DNA of 48,181 nt from positions 1-48,181 of the IMG/VR virus record IMGVR_UViG_3300040801_001020. The stretch is one strand, 5' to 3'. This DNA is from a virus. This document shows positions 39,125 to 45,770 of the stretch, one piece after another (the first letter of the stretch is position 1; each line of letters begins with the position of its first letter). A program made the position numbers and the translations under genes. The notes beneath the pieces were generated by a model. The model had not been told where the DNA came from, searched no databases, and saw only the letters and a program-made list of their open reading frames with translations.

Positions 39125-40050
39125 TAGATGTATCCATTTCTGTATGCAGCACCATTTGCCAGACGATCTAGATCGAATGTTCTGCGTAGTTTGTGTGGCG
39201 TGTATTGTGGCATTAGTGTTAAAGAAATATTCACGATGGTTGGAACATAAGTTACAGTGCCTTCTACTTCTACTGGAACATAGTCCACATCATTTTGTAA
39301 ATTGTAGGTATAGCTCTCGACGACCACCGGCACTTTGTTAAAACCGTGATCACCCAGATATTCAAATAGCAGCACTGGTGGTGGTGTTCCGTAATTGCCT
39401 TTTGCTACAGCTTGGTCACCAAAGTAAGCTTTGGTTGCTATCTTGAGAAATGTGAACACTCCCAACAGATATCTGGCTTCGTATATGTCATTAGCAGTAA
39501 AATCTGCCTGTACAGGTATGGGCTGCACAGTGCTGTTCTGATATGTGCGTATTGGATAGTTAGTGCCTTGTCCTTGACCAGCGTCGCTGTAATTGGCCAT
39601 GGCGCTCATGAACACGCTGGGCATGTTCTTCCACACCAACCCACCACTTTCACGTATGGGTGCCATGAGTGCATCAACCGCAAAGCCAAGAGGTTCACTC
39701 TCTGCATAAAATTTGTCTGCTCCACCACGCTTGGGTCGCAGTCTGGCTCTCCAATCGTAACTATCGGATAACTTTGATGAAGTGGGTGTGTCCAGACGGT
39801 TTGAGATTTCGTTTGCCTGCTCGCGCAATGACCGCAAATAAATTTGTCGGAATGCATTGTTACCGTTAAAATCAGTTAAATCAGGTGTTCCACCACCTAA
39901 TCCAGGCGATATAGCGTCCAATATCTGGCTAACGCCGTTGCGCAACGTGGGGTCACTGATGTCGCGCACAACATCACCAATGCGATTGTTGACCACGCCA
40001 CCAATTGTGCGAGTTGTTCTGCTATTTCTAAATCTATCTAATCCTGACAT
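39124..40050 (-). CDS. Baseplate tail-tube cap, gp48/gp54 family, 308 aa
   Basis: I choose ATG 40050 (MSGLDRF); the longer frame from 40071 runs through the promoter box. The centre shows the family pattern: GGLVWKNMPSVFMSAMANYSD, then IRTYQNSTVQPIPVQADFTA and EARYLLGVFTFLKIATKAYFGD. PPPVLLFEYLGDHGFNKVPVVV and YTYNLQNDVDYV follow. In T4, gp48 (364 aa) and gp54 (320 aa) cap the hub and start tube polymerisation. Length fits either, and I cannot assign which. The ATG has no ribosome binding site and stands five bases after the late box. It heads the operon of tube cap, gp53, hub and spike (40050 to 33856). Confidence 0.82.
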   Translation of the reverse strand: MSGLDRFRNSRTTRTIGGVVNNRIGDVVRDISDPTLRNGVSQILDAISPGLGGGTPDLTDFNGNNAFRQIYLRSLREQANEISNRLDTPTSSKLSDSYDWRARLRPKRGGADKFYAESEPLGFAVDALMAPIRESGGLVWKNMPSVFMSAMANYSDAGQGQGTNYPIRTYQNSTVQPIPVQADFTANDIYEARYLLGVFTFLKIATKAYFGDQAVAKGNYGTPPPVLLFEYLGDHGFNKVPVVVESYTYNLQNDVDYVPVEVEGTVTYVPTIVNISLTLMPQYTPHKLRRTFDLDRLANGAAYRNGYI

Positions 40051-40055
40051 ACATG

Positions 40056-40087
40056 TATTTATCCAATCCATTAACTGCCCAGTTTAT
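40056..40087 (-). promoter_or_regulatory. Extended late promoter of tube cap-wedge-hub-spike operon
   Basis: Same layout as at 33364-33395: ATAAACTGGGCA, one base, TTAAT, four bases, TGGATAAATA, then five bases and ATG 40050. The two copies agree in sequence outside the short spacers and in every spacing. Box at 40056-40063. It is back to back with the rightward promoter at 40112. Confidence 0.7.
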
Positions 40088-40111
40088 ATTTCATTTTCTG
40101 GATCGTTTTAG

Positions 40112-40140
40112 TTGACAATGTGATACATATCTTGTAGACT
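40112..40140 (+). promoter_or_regulatory. Sigma-70-type promoter of gp55-gp47-gp46 block
   Basis: TTGACA at 40112-40117, 17-base spacer, TAGACT at 40135-40140 (four of six matches to TATAAT). Start near 40147 gives a leader of about 23 nt with GGAG at 40160-40163 and GTG start at 40170. Host polymerase could thus make the late sigma factor before late transcription begins. Confidence 0.65.
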
Positions 40141-40169
40141 TGACGGAATAATAATAAATGGAGTAATCT

Positions 40170-41030
40170 GTGGCTCAACCTAAAAAAGTAAACTATCTGA
40201 ACAACAAAGACATCCTAAAAGAAATCCACAAGAGCAAAATGACGTTTTGCTGGGTGGAAAAGCCCAAATATGAGCAGTTTGACATCATCGTGGATCATGT
40301 GGATGAGATCAACGATAAAACACTGTTCCAAGCAAAAGAAAACCAGGCCAATCGCATCCAAGCAGATCGCTACGCCGAAGCCATGCTCAAGCATGACAAG
40401 AAAGACTATCGCAACAAGCCCAAGCAGAAAGAGTTTGCTATAGATCCCACTACTATAGCAGACGGAGACGTGGTGTTTCGTGTGATGACATACGAACACA
40501 TTCCAGACGAACTGGAACGCAAAAAGACTCCTAAAACAGAAGCAGACAGCAAATCCAAAGTTAACTTCCCACCGTTCAAGCATTATGCATACAAAAATGA
40601 CGGCGAGTTACACGAAGTGGCTCGTAGTCACTGGGATGGTACACGCGCACGTGGTCACTTTAACACAGAGCACGGTCGACTGACCAACAAACTGGGGCAG
40701 ATGTTCATGAAGTTGGTGGAGCGTTATAGCCACCGTAGCAATTGGCGTGGCTATACATATGTAGACGAAATGCGCGGTCAGGCGCTGCTACAGTTGAGCT
40801 TTGTGGCTTTGAAGTTTAACGAAGCCAAGAGTGACAACCCATTTGCGTACTATACTGCCGCTGTGAACAATAGCTTTACCCAGGTACTCAATCTGGAAAA
40901 GCGCAACCAAAACATTCGTGATGACATCCTGATTGACCAAGGCATGCTGCCCAGCTACAGTCGTCAGCTGGATCACGAAAAAGAATTGCGCGATCTGCGC
41001 GAGGCTGCAACTGAGGGTGACCATGAGTAA
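40170..41030 (+). CDS. 55: Late-transcription sigma factor, gp55 family, 286 aa
   Basis: The start is GTG at 40170 with GGAG six bases upstream. The C-terminal half carries the gp55 sigma-2-like region: GHFNTEHGRLTNKLGQMFMKL, then YVDEMRGQALLQLSFVALKF, SDNPFAYYTAAVNNSFTQVLNLEKRNQNIRDD (given as short motifs: EMRGQALLQL, NPFAYYTAAV, FTQVLNLEKR). gp55 binds the host polymerase core and reads the single TATAAATA-type box. T4 gp55 is 185 aa; here about 100 extra, lysine-rich residues precede the core. The C-terminus ends in a charged helix with no evident hydrophobic clamp-binding tail, so coupling to the sliding clamp is uncertain. First gene of an overlapping rightward operon. It would recognise the GATAAATA boxes in this same window. 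Confidence 0.85.
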   Translation: MAQPKKVNYLNNKDILKEIHKSKMTFCWVEKPKYEQFDIIVDHVDEINDKTLFQAKENQANRIQADRYAEAMLKHDKKDYRNKPKQKEFAIDPTTIADGDVVFRVMTYEHIPDELERKKTPKTEADSKSKVNFPPFKHYAYKNDGELHEVARSHWDGTRARGHFNTEHGRLTNKLGQMFMKLVERYSHRSNWRGYTYVDEMRGQALLQLSFVALKFNEAKSDNPFAYYTAAVNNSFTQVLNLEKRNQNIRDDILIDQGMLPSYSRQLDHEKELRDLREAATEGDHE

Positions 41031-42042
41031 GCAACTGTTTAAAACAGCGGCTTGCTTTACTGATATTCATTACGGTCTCAAGCAGAACAGCCGCACACAT
41101 CTAGATGATTGTCATAAGTATATAGACTGGTTTATTGCTGAAGCAAAGGCACGTGGTGCTGAGACTTGCATATTCCTTGGAGACTGGAGTCACCATCGAG
41201 CAAGTGTCAACATAGCGACCATGAATGCATCACTACGGGATTTGAAGAAGCTCAATGATAATTTTGAGACTGTATACTTTATTACGGGAAATCATGACCT
41301 CTATTATAGAGATAAGCGTGACCTTAATAGCGTTGAATATGCTAGGGACCTTGCTAACTTTGTTATGGTGGATGATTTGTTTTGTGAGGGTAATACCGCA
41401 ATCATTCCCTGGCTGGTAGGGGACGAATGGAAAAAGCTCAAGAAGCTCAAATGTAAGTATATGTTTGGGCACTTTGAGTTACCCAGCTTCAAAATGAACG
41501 CCATGGTCACAATGCCTGACCACGGTGGGCTCAATGCTGACGACTTGGGCAAGCCAGAGTATGTGTTTTCAGGACACTTCCACAAACGTCAGTTCCAGAA
41601 CAACGTGCACTACATAGGCAACGCTTTCCCACATAATTATGCTGACGCTGGCGATGATGATCGTGGCGCTATGTTTCTGACCTGGGGAGAAGATCCTGTT
41701 TACGTTAACTGGCCTGACTGTCCCAAGTACAAAGTGTTATTGCTCAGTGAGCTGTTGGAAGATCATGAAACTCTGCTTGACAGTAACACCCATGCGCGTG
41801 TAAAATTAGACATACCCATTAGCTATGAAGAAGCTACCTTTATCAAGGAAAACTTCGCAGAGCAATACGGCGTTCGTGAACTCCATTTAATGCCCATCAA
41901 AGAAGAACAAGAACAGTTTGAAGGTGGCGACATTGAGTTTGAAAGTGTGGATCACATCGTGGTGTCCCAATTGGATACAATCGAGAGCAGCGCAGTAGAA
42001 AAAGCCCGGCTAATAGAAATCTACAACGGACTAACAACATGA
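41023..42042 (+). CDS. 47: Recombination nuclease subunit, gp47 (Mre11-like), 339 aa
   Basis: ATG 41023 lies inside the end of the sigma gene (8-base overlap), with GAGG upstream. Length equals T4 gp47 (339 aa). All metallophosphoesterase motifs are present: D14-x-H16 in FTDIHYG, G53-D54 with H57/H58 in GDWSHH, G89-N90-H91-D92, G149-H150 and G184-H185-F186-H187. These residues bind two Mn ions in Mre11/SbcD nucleases. With gp46 the protein resects double-strand ends for recombination-dependent replication and helps degrade host DNA. The stop overlaps the gp46 start (ATGA). Confident. Confidence 0.93.
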   Translation: MSKQLFKTAACFTDIHYGLKQNSRTHLDDCHKYIDWFIAEAKARGAETCIFLGDWSHHRASVNIATMNASLRDLKKLNDNFETVYFITGNHDLYYRDKRDLNSVEYARDLANFVMVDDLFCEGNTAIIPWLVGDEWKKLKKLKCKYMFGHFELPSFKMNAMVTMPDHGGLNADDLGKPEYVFSGHFHKRQFQNNVHYIGNAFPHNYADAGDDDRGAMFLTWGEDPVYVNWPDCPKYKVLLLSELLEDHETLLDSNTHARVKLDIPISYEEATFIKENFAEQYGVRELHLMPIKEEQEQFEGGDIEFESVDHIVVSQLDTIESSAVEKARLIEIYNGLTT

Positions 42043-43805
42043 CTCTTCGCATCAAAAATGTAACTGCCAAAAATTTCATGAGCATTGGTGCTCAAACACA
42101 AGCAGTCAATTTTGATACTGGTCAGCTTACTCTGGTGTTGGGGCATAACTTAGATCTGGGTGGTGAAGGTAGCCGTAACGGTACTGGTAAGACCACCATC
42201 ATCAATGCTCTGAGCTATGCTCTATATGGTGAAGCTCTCACAAACATCAAGAAAGACCACTTGATTAACAAGACCAACGGCAAGCACATGCTAGTAACGG
42301 TGGATTTTGAAATTGATGGCACTGAGTATCGTATTGAGCGTGGACGGAAACCTCAGATAATGAGATTCTTGATCAACGGTAACGAATCCAAGGATGACGA
42401 TGCGCAAGGTGAAAACAAAGAAACTCAAAAGCAGATTGAAGGTATCTTGGGTTTTCCACACAACATGTTCAAACACTTGATTGCCTTGAACACATACAGT
42501 GAGCCGTTCCTGTCCATGCGAGCTAATGATCAACGAGAAATGATTGAGCAGCTATTGGGTATCACGGACCTTAGCACTAAAGCTGATCTGCTTAAAGAAA
42601 AGCTCAAGAAGACCAAGGACAACATCAAGGAAGAAGAGTTTCGCATCAACGCTGTGCAAGAATCCAACAAGCGCATCGAACAGAACATCCGAGAGATTGA
42701 ACGCCGTGGTTCTGCTTGGACTAAATCACACACTTCCAAGATAAAGGACCTCGAGGATAGTATTCAGGTGTTAGCTGAGCTTGATGTTGATGCTGAAATC
42801 GCAGCACACAAGCACAATGCTGAAGTTGCTGAGCACACTGCCAACAAGCTGGCTCAAGAAAAAGCCATGAGCACATTGAGCAAGAGTTTCGAGAGGGCGC
42901 AGAAGCGTTATCAAGATCACGAAGCCGATCTAACCAGCGCACTAGAAGGCACTTGTCCCAGTTGCGGACAAGACACTGCGCACTTGAGTACTCACGAAGA
43001 GTACATCAAAGGTGTTAAGGAAAAGATGGCCAATGAAAAAGAGCACATGGATCAGATCTTTGCTGAAATGGAAAAAACTGGTGTGGACGTCACAGAGCCA
43101 GCAGACACACTGGACACATTTTATGATGATGTCGAGCAAGCCTACGAGCATCGCGCCAATCTGGACAATCTGGCAACACAGTATTCCAGCAAGCTTGAAG
43201 AAACAAATCCTTACACTGAGCAGGTTGCTAGCTTGCGCAAGACTGGCTTGCAAGAGATAGACTTTGAACAGATGAACGAGATGGACAAACTACGTGAGCA
43301 CCAGGACTTCTTGCTCAAGCTGTTGACCAGCAAGGACAGTTTCATACGCAAGCGCATCATTGATCAAAACATCAGTTACTTAAACCACAGACTGGCTTAC
43401 TATCTGGAGAAGATTGGTTTGCCGCATGCTGTGAAATTTGGCAGCGACCTGGATGTTGAAATCACAGAGTACGGCAGAGACCTCAGCTTTGACAATCTGT
43501 CTCGCGGTGAGCGAAACCGCTTGATACTCAGCATGAGCTGGGCATTTAGAGACATTTACGAAAGCTTGAATCACAGCATGAATTTGATGTGTATTGACGA
43601 GCTCATTGATAGCGGCATGGACACAATAGGCGCCGAGAGTGCGTTGGCTATTCTGAAAAAGATGAACCGGGATCAGGGCAAGAACATTCTGCTAATCTCA
43701 CACAAAGAAGAGCTTATTGGTCGAGTAAACAATGTGCTGACTGTGATCAAAAGCAACGGTTTTACAGAATACAGCACTGACACCGAAATACTAGACAAAA
43801 CTTGA
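42039..43805 (+). CDS. 46: Recombination ATPase subunit, gp46 (Rad50-like), 588 aa
   Basis: Length is near T4 gp46 (560 aa). An SMC/Rad50 layout is visible: Walker A NGTGKTT at 47-53, a long coiled coil from about 180 to 300 (KLKKTKDNIKEEEF, ESNKRIEQNIREIERR), zinc hook C306-P-S-C309, a second coiled coil, signature LSRGE at 487-491 and Walker B NLMCIDE at 515-521, then a D-loop-like SGMD. ATP binding drives dimerisation and controls the gp47 nuclease; the hook joins two complexes. Translation is coupled to gp47 by the ATGA overlap. Last gene of the 40170-43805 operon. I saw no terminator directly after it. Confidence 0.94.
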   Translation: MTLRIKNVTAKNFMSIGAQTQAVNFDTGQLTLVLGHNLDLGGEGSRNGTGKTTIINALSYALYGEALTNIKKDHLINKTNGKHMLVTVDFEIDGTEYRIERGRKPQIMRFLINGNESKDDDAQGENKETQKQIEGILGFPHNMFKHLIALNTYSEPFLSMRANDQREMIEQLLGITDLSTKADLLKEKLKKTKDNIKEEEFRINAVQESNKRIEQNIREIERRGSAWTKSHTSKIKDLEDSIQVLAELDVDAEIAAHKHNAEVAEHTANKLAQEKAMSTLSKSFERAQKRYQDHEADLTSALEGTCPSCGQDTAHLSTHEEYIKGVKEKMANEKEHMDQIFAEMEKTGVDVTEPADTLDTFYDDVEQAYEHRANLDNLATQYSSKLEETNPYTEQVASLRKTGLQEIDFEQMNEMDKLREHQDFLLKLLTSKDSFIRKRIIDQNISYLNHRLAYYLEKIGLPHAVKFGSDLDVEITEYGRDLSFDNLSRGERNRLILSMSWAFRDIYESLNHSMNLMCIDELIDSGMDTIGAESALAILKKMNRDQGKNILLISHKEELIGRVNNVLTVIKSNGFTEYSTDTEILDKT

Positions 43806-43850
43806 ACTTCCGATTAAATAGGGTTTGTGACATGGTTAAGTTTGTGATTA

Positions 43851-43858
43851 GATAAATA
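43851..43858 (+). promoter_or_regulatory. Late promoter box GATAAATA before GIY-YIG gene
   Basis: Plus-strand GATAAATA, then ATGTT, then ATG 43864. It is again exactly five bases to the start codon and there is no Shine-Dalgarno. It suggests that the nuclease genes 43864-44953 are late and separate from the early gp46 operon. Confidence 0.6.
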
Positions 43859-43863
43859 ATGTT

Positions 43864-44532
43864 ATGGAATATTATGTTTATGGGTATCTTAAAGAGGATG
43901 GTTCCCCTTACTATATAGGCAAGGGTAAAGGAAACCGCTACAAACAAAATCACGGCTACCATCGACCACCCCTAGATGAGTCACGAATCAAGTTTTTTGA
44001 GAGTAACCTATCAGAAGAAGACGCATACAATCTTGAAATACACCTAATCGCTTCTTATGGTAGAAAAGATTTAGGCACAGGGACTCTTATCAATAGAACG
44101 GACGGTGGTGAAGGTGCGTCATCAAACACAATGATTGGAAATACTAATGCTGCTGGTAATAAGGGTAAGCCCAAATCAAGCTCCCACAAAAGAAAAATTA
44201 GCGAAGCTCTCAAAGGCAAGAAAAAGTCTGAAGAACAAAAATCCAAACAATCAGCAGTTATGAAAGGACGTACTCATCCTGACGATGTAAAAAAGAAACG
44301 TGCCAAGTCAATGACTGGTCTAAAATGGTGGCACAAGGGAACTGAAAAAACTCGCAGTAAAGATTGCCCAGGACCTGGGTGGATTCAGGGGCGGGGTAAG
44401 ATATATAAACGTAAGGACACTACTGGCTATCGTTGGTGGAACAACGGTACGGATATAGTACGCAGTCCCGAATGCCCAGGACAGGGCTGGGTAATTGGAC
44501 GGAGCTTATCTAATAATGACGTGGTACTATAA
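43864..44532 (+). CDS. GIY-YIG homing endonuclease with NUMOD-like DNA-binding region, 222 aa
   Basis: The GIY-YIG nuclease core is at residues 1-90: YVYGYLKEDGSPYYIGKGKG with the two tyrosine motifs, the following Arg in GNRYKQ, and Glu in NLEIHLIASYG, then LINRTDGGEG. Residues about 98-150 are lysine-rich and match NUMOD3-type helices (HKRKISEALKGKK, EEQKSKQSAVMKGR, DDVKKKRAKSM). After this come two copies of a WW-(H/N)-(K/N)-GT...CPG-x-GW...GR unit (about 156-178 and 190-213). Such proteins cut target genes and spread their own gene. It is free-standing, as I see no intron boundary in gp46. The ATG is leaderless by position. The 3' end overlaps the next gene by 17 bases. Confidence 0.85.
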   Translation: MEYYVYGYLKEDGSPYYIGKGKGNRYKQNHGYHRPPLDESRIKFFESNLSEEDAYNLEIHLIASYGRKDLGTGTLINRTDGGEGASSNTMIGNTNAAGNKGKPKSSSHKRKISEALKGKKKSEEQKSKQSAVMKGRTHPDDVKKKRAKSMTGLKWWHKGTEKTRSKDCPGPGWIQGRGKIYKRKDTTGYRWWNNGTDIVRSPECPGQGWVIGRSLSNNDVVL

Positions 44533-44953
44533 GGGAAAGGAAGTGACTGAACTCCCAGAGGACTGCGAAGCATTCGTTTATATTATTCATAACAACACCA
44601 ACCAACGCATGTACGTGGGCAAGAAACTTGCCAAGTTCAAGCGTACCAAGCCTCCGCTCAAGGGGAAGACGCGCAAACGCAGAAGCAGCGTGGAATCCGA
44701 TTGGAAGGAGTATTGGGGTTCAAACGATCATCTCAAACAGGATGTGGAAACACTGGGCGCACAGGAGTTTACTCGTGAAATATTATACTTTTGCCCCTCT
44801 CGCGGGGTTGCCAGCTACCTTGAAGCCAAGGAGCAGTTTGATCGTGGGGTTCTTGAATCCGATGATTACTATAATGGTATTATCAACGTGCGCATTGGGG
44901 GCTCCAATATCCTTAGAGAAAGTCTAAAAAATCTACATCATGGCAAAGCATAG
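44516..44953 (+). CDS. GIY-YIG-type putative endonuclease, 145 aa
   Basis: I choose ATG 44516 (MTWYYKGKEV). The frame also opens at TTG 44495, which is less likely. Residues 19-36 give a divergent GIY-YIG pair: FVYIIHNNTNQRMYVGKK. Next come a basic stretch (KPPLKGKTRKRRS), SDWKEYWGSNDHLKQDVETLG, FTREILYFCPSRGVASYLEAKEQF with a plausible catalytic Glu, and DDYYNGIINVRIGG. I recall very similar small proteins from T4-like aquatic phages, annotated only as putative endonucleases. It overlaps the preceding GIY-YIG gene. It lacks the NUMOD region, so the two are different types rather than a duplication. Target unknown. Confidence 0.8.
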   Translation: MTWYYKGKEVTELPEDCEAFVYIIHNNTNQRMYVGKKLAKFKRTKPPLKGKTRKRRSSVESDWKEYWGSNDHLKQDVETLGAQEFTREILYFCPSRGVASYLEAKEQFDRGVLESDDYYNGIINVRIGGSNILRESLKNLHHGKA

Positions 44954-44959
44954 GCACAC

Positions 44960-45007
44960 AACACTAAAACATAAAAACCATATAACACTAAAACATAAAA
45001 ACCATAT
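44960..45007 (+). repeat. Two perfect tandem 24-base A-rich repeats
   Basis: Unit AACACTAAAACATAAAAACC plus ATAT at 44960-44983 and again at 44984-45007, with the first five bases of a third copy. It lies directly after the GIY-YIG gene and before the structured region. Unstructured A-rich sequence here could be a spacer, a protein-binding iteron or a promoter upstream region. Two units are too few to tell. Confidence 0.9.
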
Positions 45008-45042
45008 AACACACAGAACCCTGACAAACAGTACTCAAGGTT

Positions 45043-45519
45043 GATGGGCCGGAAACTCCATACCATCCAGTAAGCTCGATAACAAGAACTCTGCTGAAGC
45101 TTTTACTGTTAGCGAATTCCAGGCACTACCCGCAAGGATGCCAAAACGCGCTGAGAACCTCAGCACCGTTTGCTTGGTCTTAATGGTTGATTGGTCACTG
45201 ATAAGTTCCTATGAGTGTATTGAAGCGAGACACTCTTAAAAGTCGGTACAGGTTGGGTAAGGCTAGAGCCCAAGGAATCGTGACCCCAAAATACCTGTCT
45301 TTGAACGGTTAAGCAACTCGTAAGAAAACTTTTCCTTTTTTTGAAGCCCCTTATCGGGCTTCTCATGGCGTCACAATCTGTAAGAATGATCTCCTTTAAA
45401 CGCCTATCCACGGCAATGTATCAGAAGAGATAACTTTGTCTAACTAGGGATTGAATGTGTGAGTGCTAACGAACACATGAAGATCCCGCAGTTAGAAGAC
45501 CCCGCGTTAGCGGGTGTCT
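45043..45519 (+). ncRNA. Candidate large structured RNA, class unknown
   Basis: In this gene-free stretch (44954-45536) I find many local inverted repeats. GATGG 45043-45047 pairs with 45063-45067. CAGTAAGCT 45068-45076 pairs with 45098-45108 with a two-base bulge. GGCA 45122-45125 pairs with 45139-45142, enclosing CC-GCAA-GG with a GNRA loop. GCTGAG 45150-45155 pairs with 45159-45164, GAGTGT 45213-45218 with 45230-45235, ACAGGT 45248-45253 with 45293-45298, and GAAGCCC 45343-45349 with 45356-45362. A nested three-part helix (45440-45444/45491-45495, 45447-45451/45483-45487, 45455-45460/45473-45478) precedes a bulged nine-pair hairpin 45497-45519. The GNRA loop favours the plus strand. No group I core, tRNA or tmRNA was recognised. 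Ends, strand and function are uncertain. An origin of replication is an alternative. Confidence 0.45.
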
Positions 45520-45536
45520 AGACATATGACGGCAGA

Positions 45537-45770
45537 TTAAAGTTGTTCGACAACCTTATTACCTGACTTACGTTTTAGGTAATCGTCAATAACTTCCACC
45601 GCAAGGGCACGTTCTGAGCGGCTCATCAACATGGCGTCTTGCCATGAAATACTACCACTGCTATACACGGCAATCTCGATGATGCTCTTTTCCAGGGATT
45701 TTGCTTCCGACTTCAGTCGATTGATTAGTTTTACGATTTCTTCTGGGTTTGCTGACGCGAGGAAGCTATG
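45537..45770 (-). CDS. -1 frame C-terminal extension of tail chaperone (gp51-position)
   Basis: A 77-codon frame that has no start codon of its own near its beginning. It is open only from about 27 bases before the slippery site and ends at TAA 45539-45537. Read after a -1 shift, the joined protein continues NFF-HSFLASANPEEIVKLINRL, then SLEKSIIEIAVYSSGSISW and SRSERALAVEVIDDYLKRK. It is helical with a conserved-looking YSSGSISW turn. In lambda and many phages the tail chaperone is made in two forms, with the longer one carrying a T domain after a -1 shift. This extension sits where T4 has gene 51 next to gene 26. The shifted product would be about 358 aa. Coding is supported by coherent amino acid pattern and abrupt stop. 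Confidence 0.75.
   Translation of the reverse strand, partial: HSFLASANPEEIVKLINRLKSEAKSLEKSIIEIAVYSSGSISWQDAMLMSRSERALAVEVIDDYLKRKSGNKVVEQL

Noticed and set aside
40048-40071. ATG 40071 as start of the tube cap protein
   Set aside because: The first seven codons would be encoded by the promoter box region. ATG 40050 begins a plausible N-terminus and keeps the box-to-ATG spacing.
45340-45365. Intrinsic terminator at the GAAGCCC stem
   Set aside because: The T-run lies 5' of the stem on the plus strand, and the minus strand has an A-run after it. Neither orientation fits an intrinsic terminator.
45160-45411. 83-aa minus-strand frame inside the structured region
   Set aside because: No ribosome site at a usable distance and an odd amino acid mix. 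It runs across at least five stems and is opposite to the strand favoured by the GNRA loop. Treated as a chance frame.
43806-45540. Group I intron associated with the GIY-YIG genes
   Set aside because: gp46 is intact, no exon halves were found on either side, and I could not find the P/Q/R/S core elements in the structured region.
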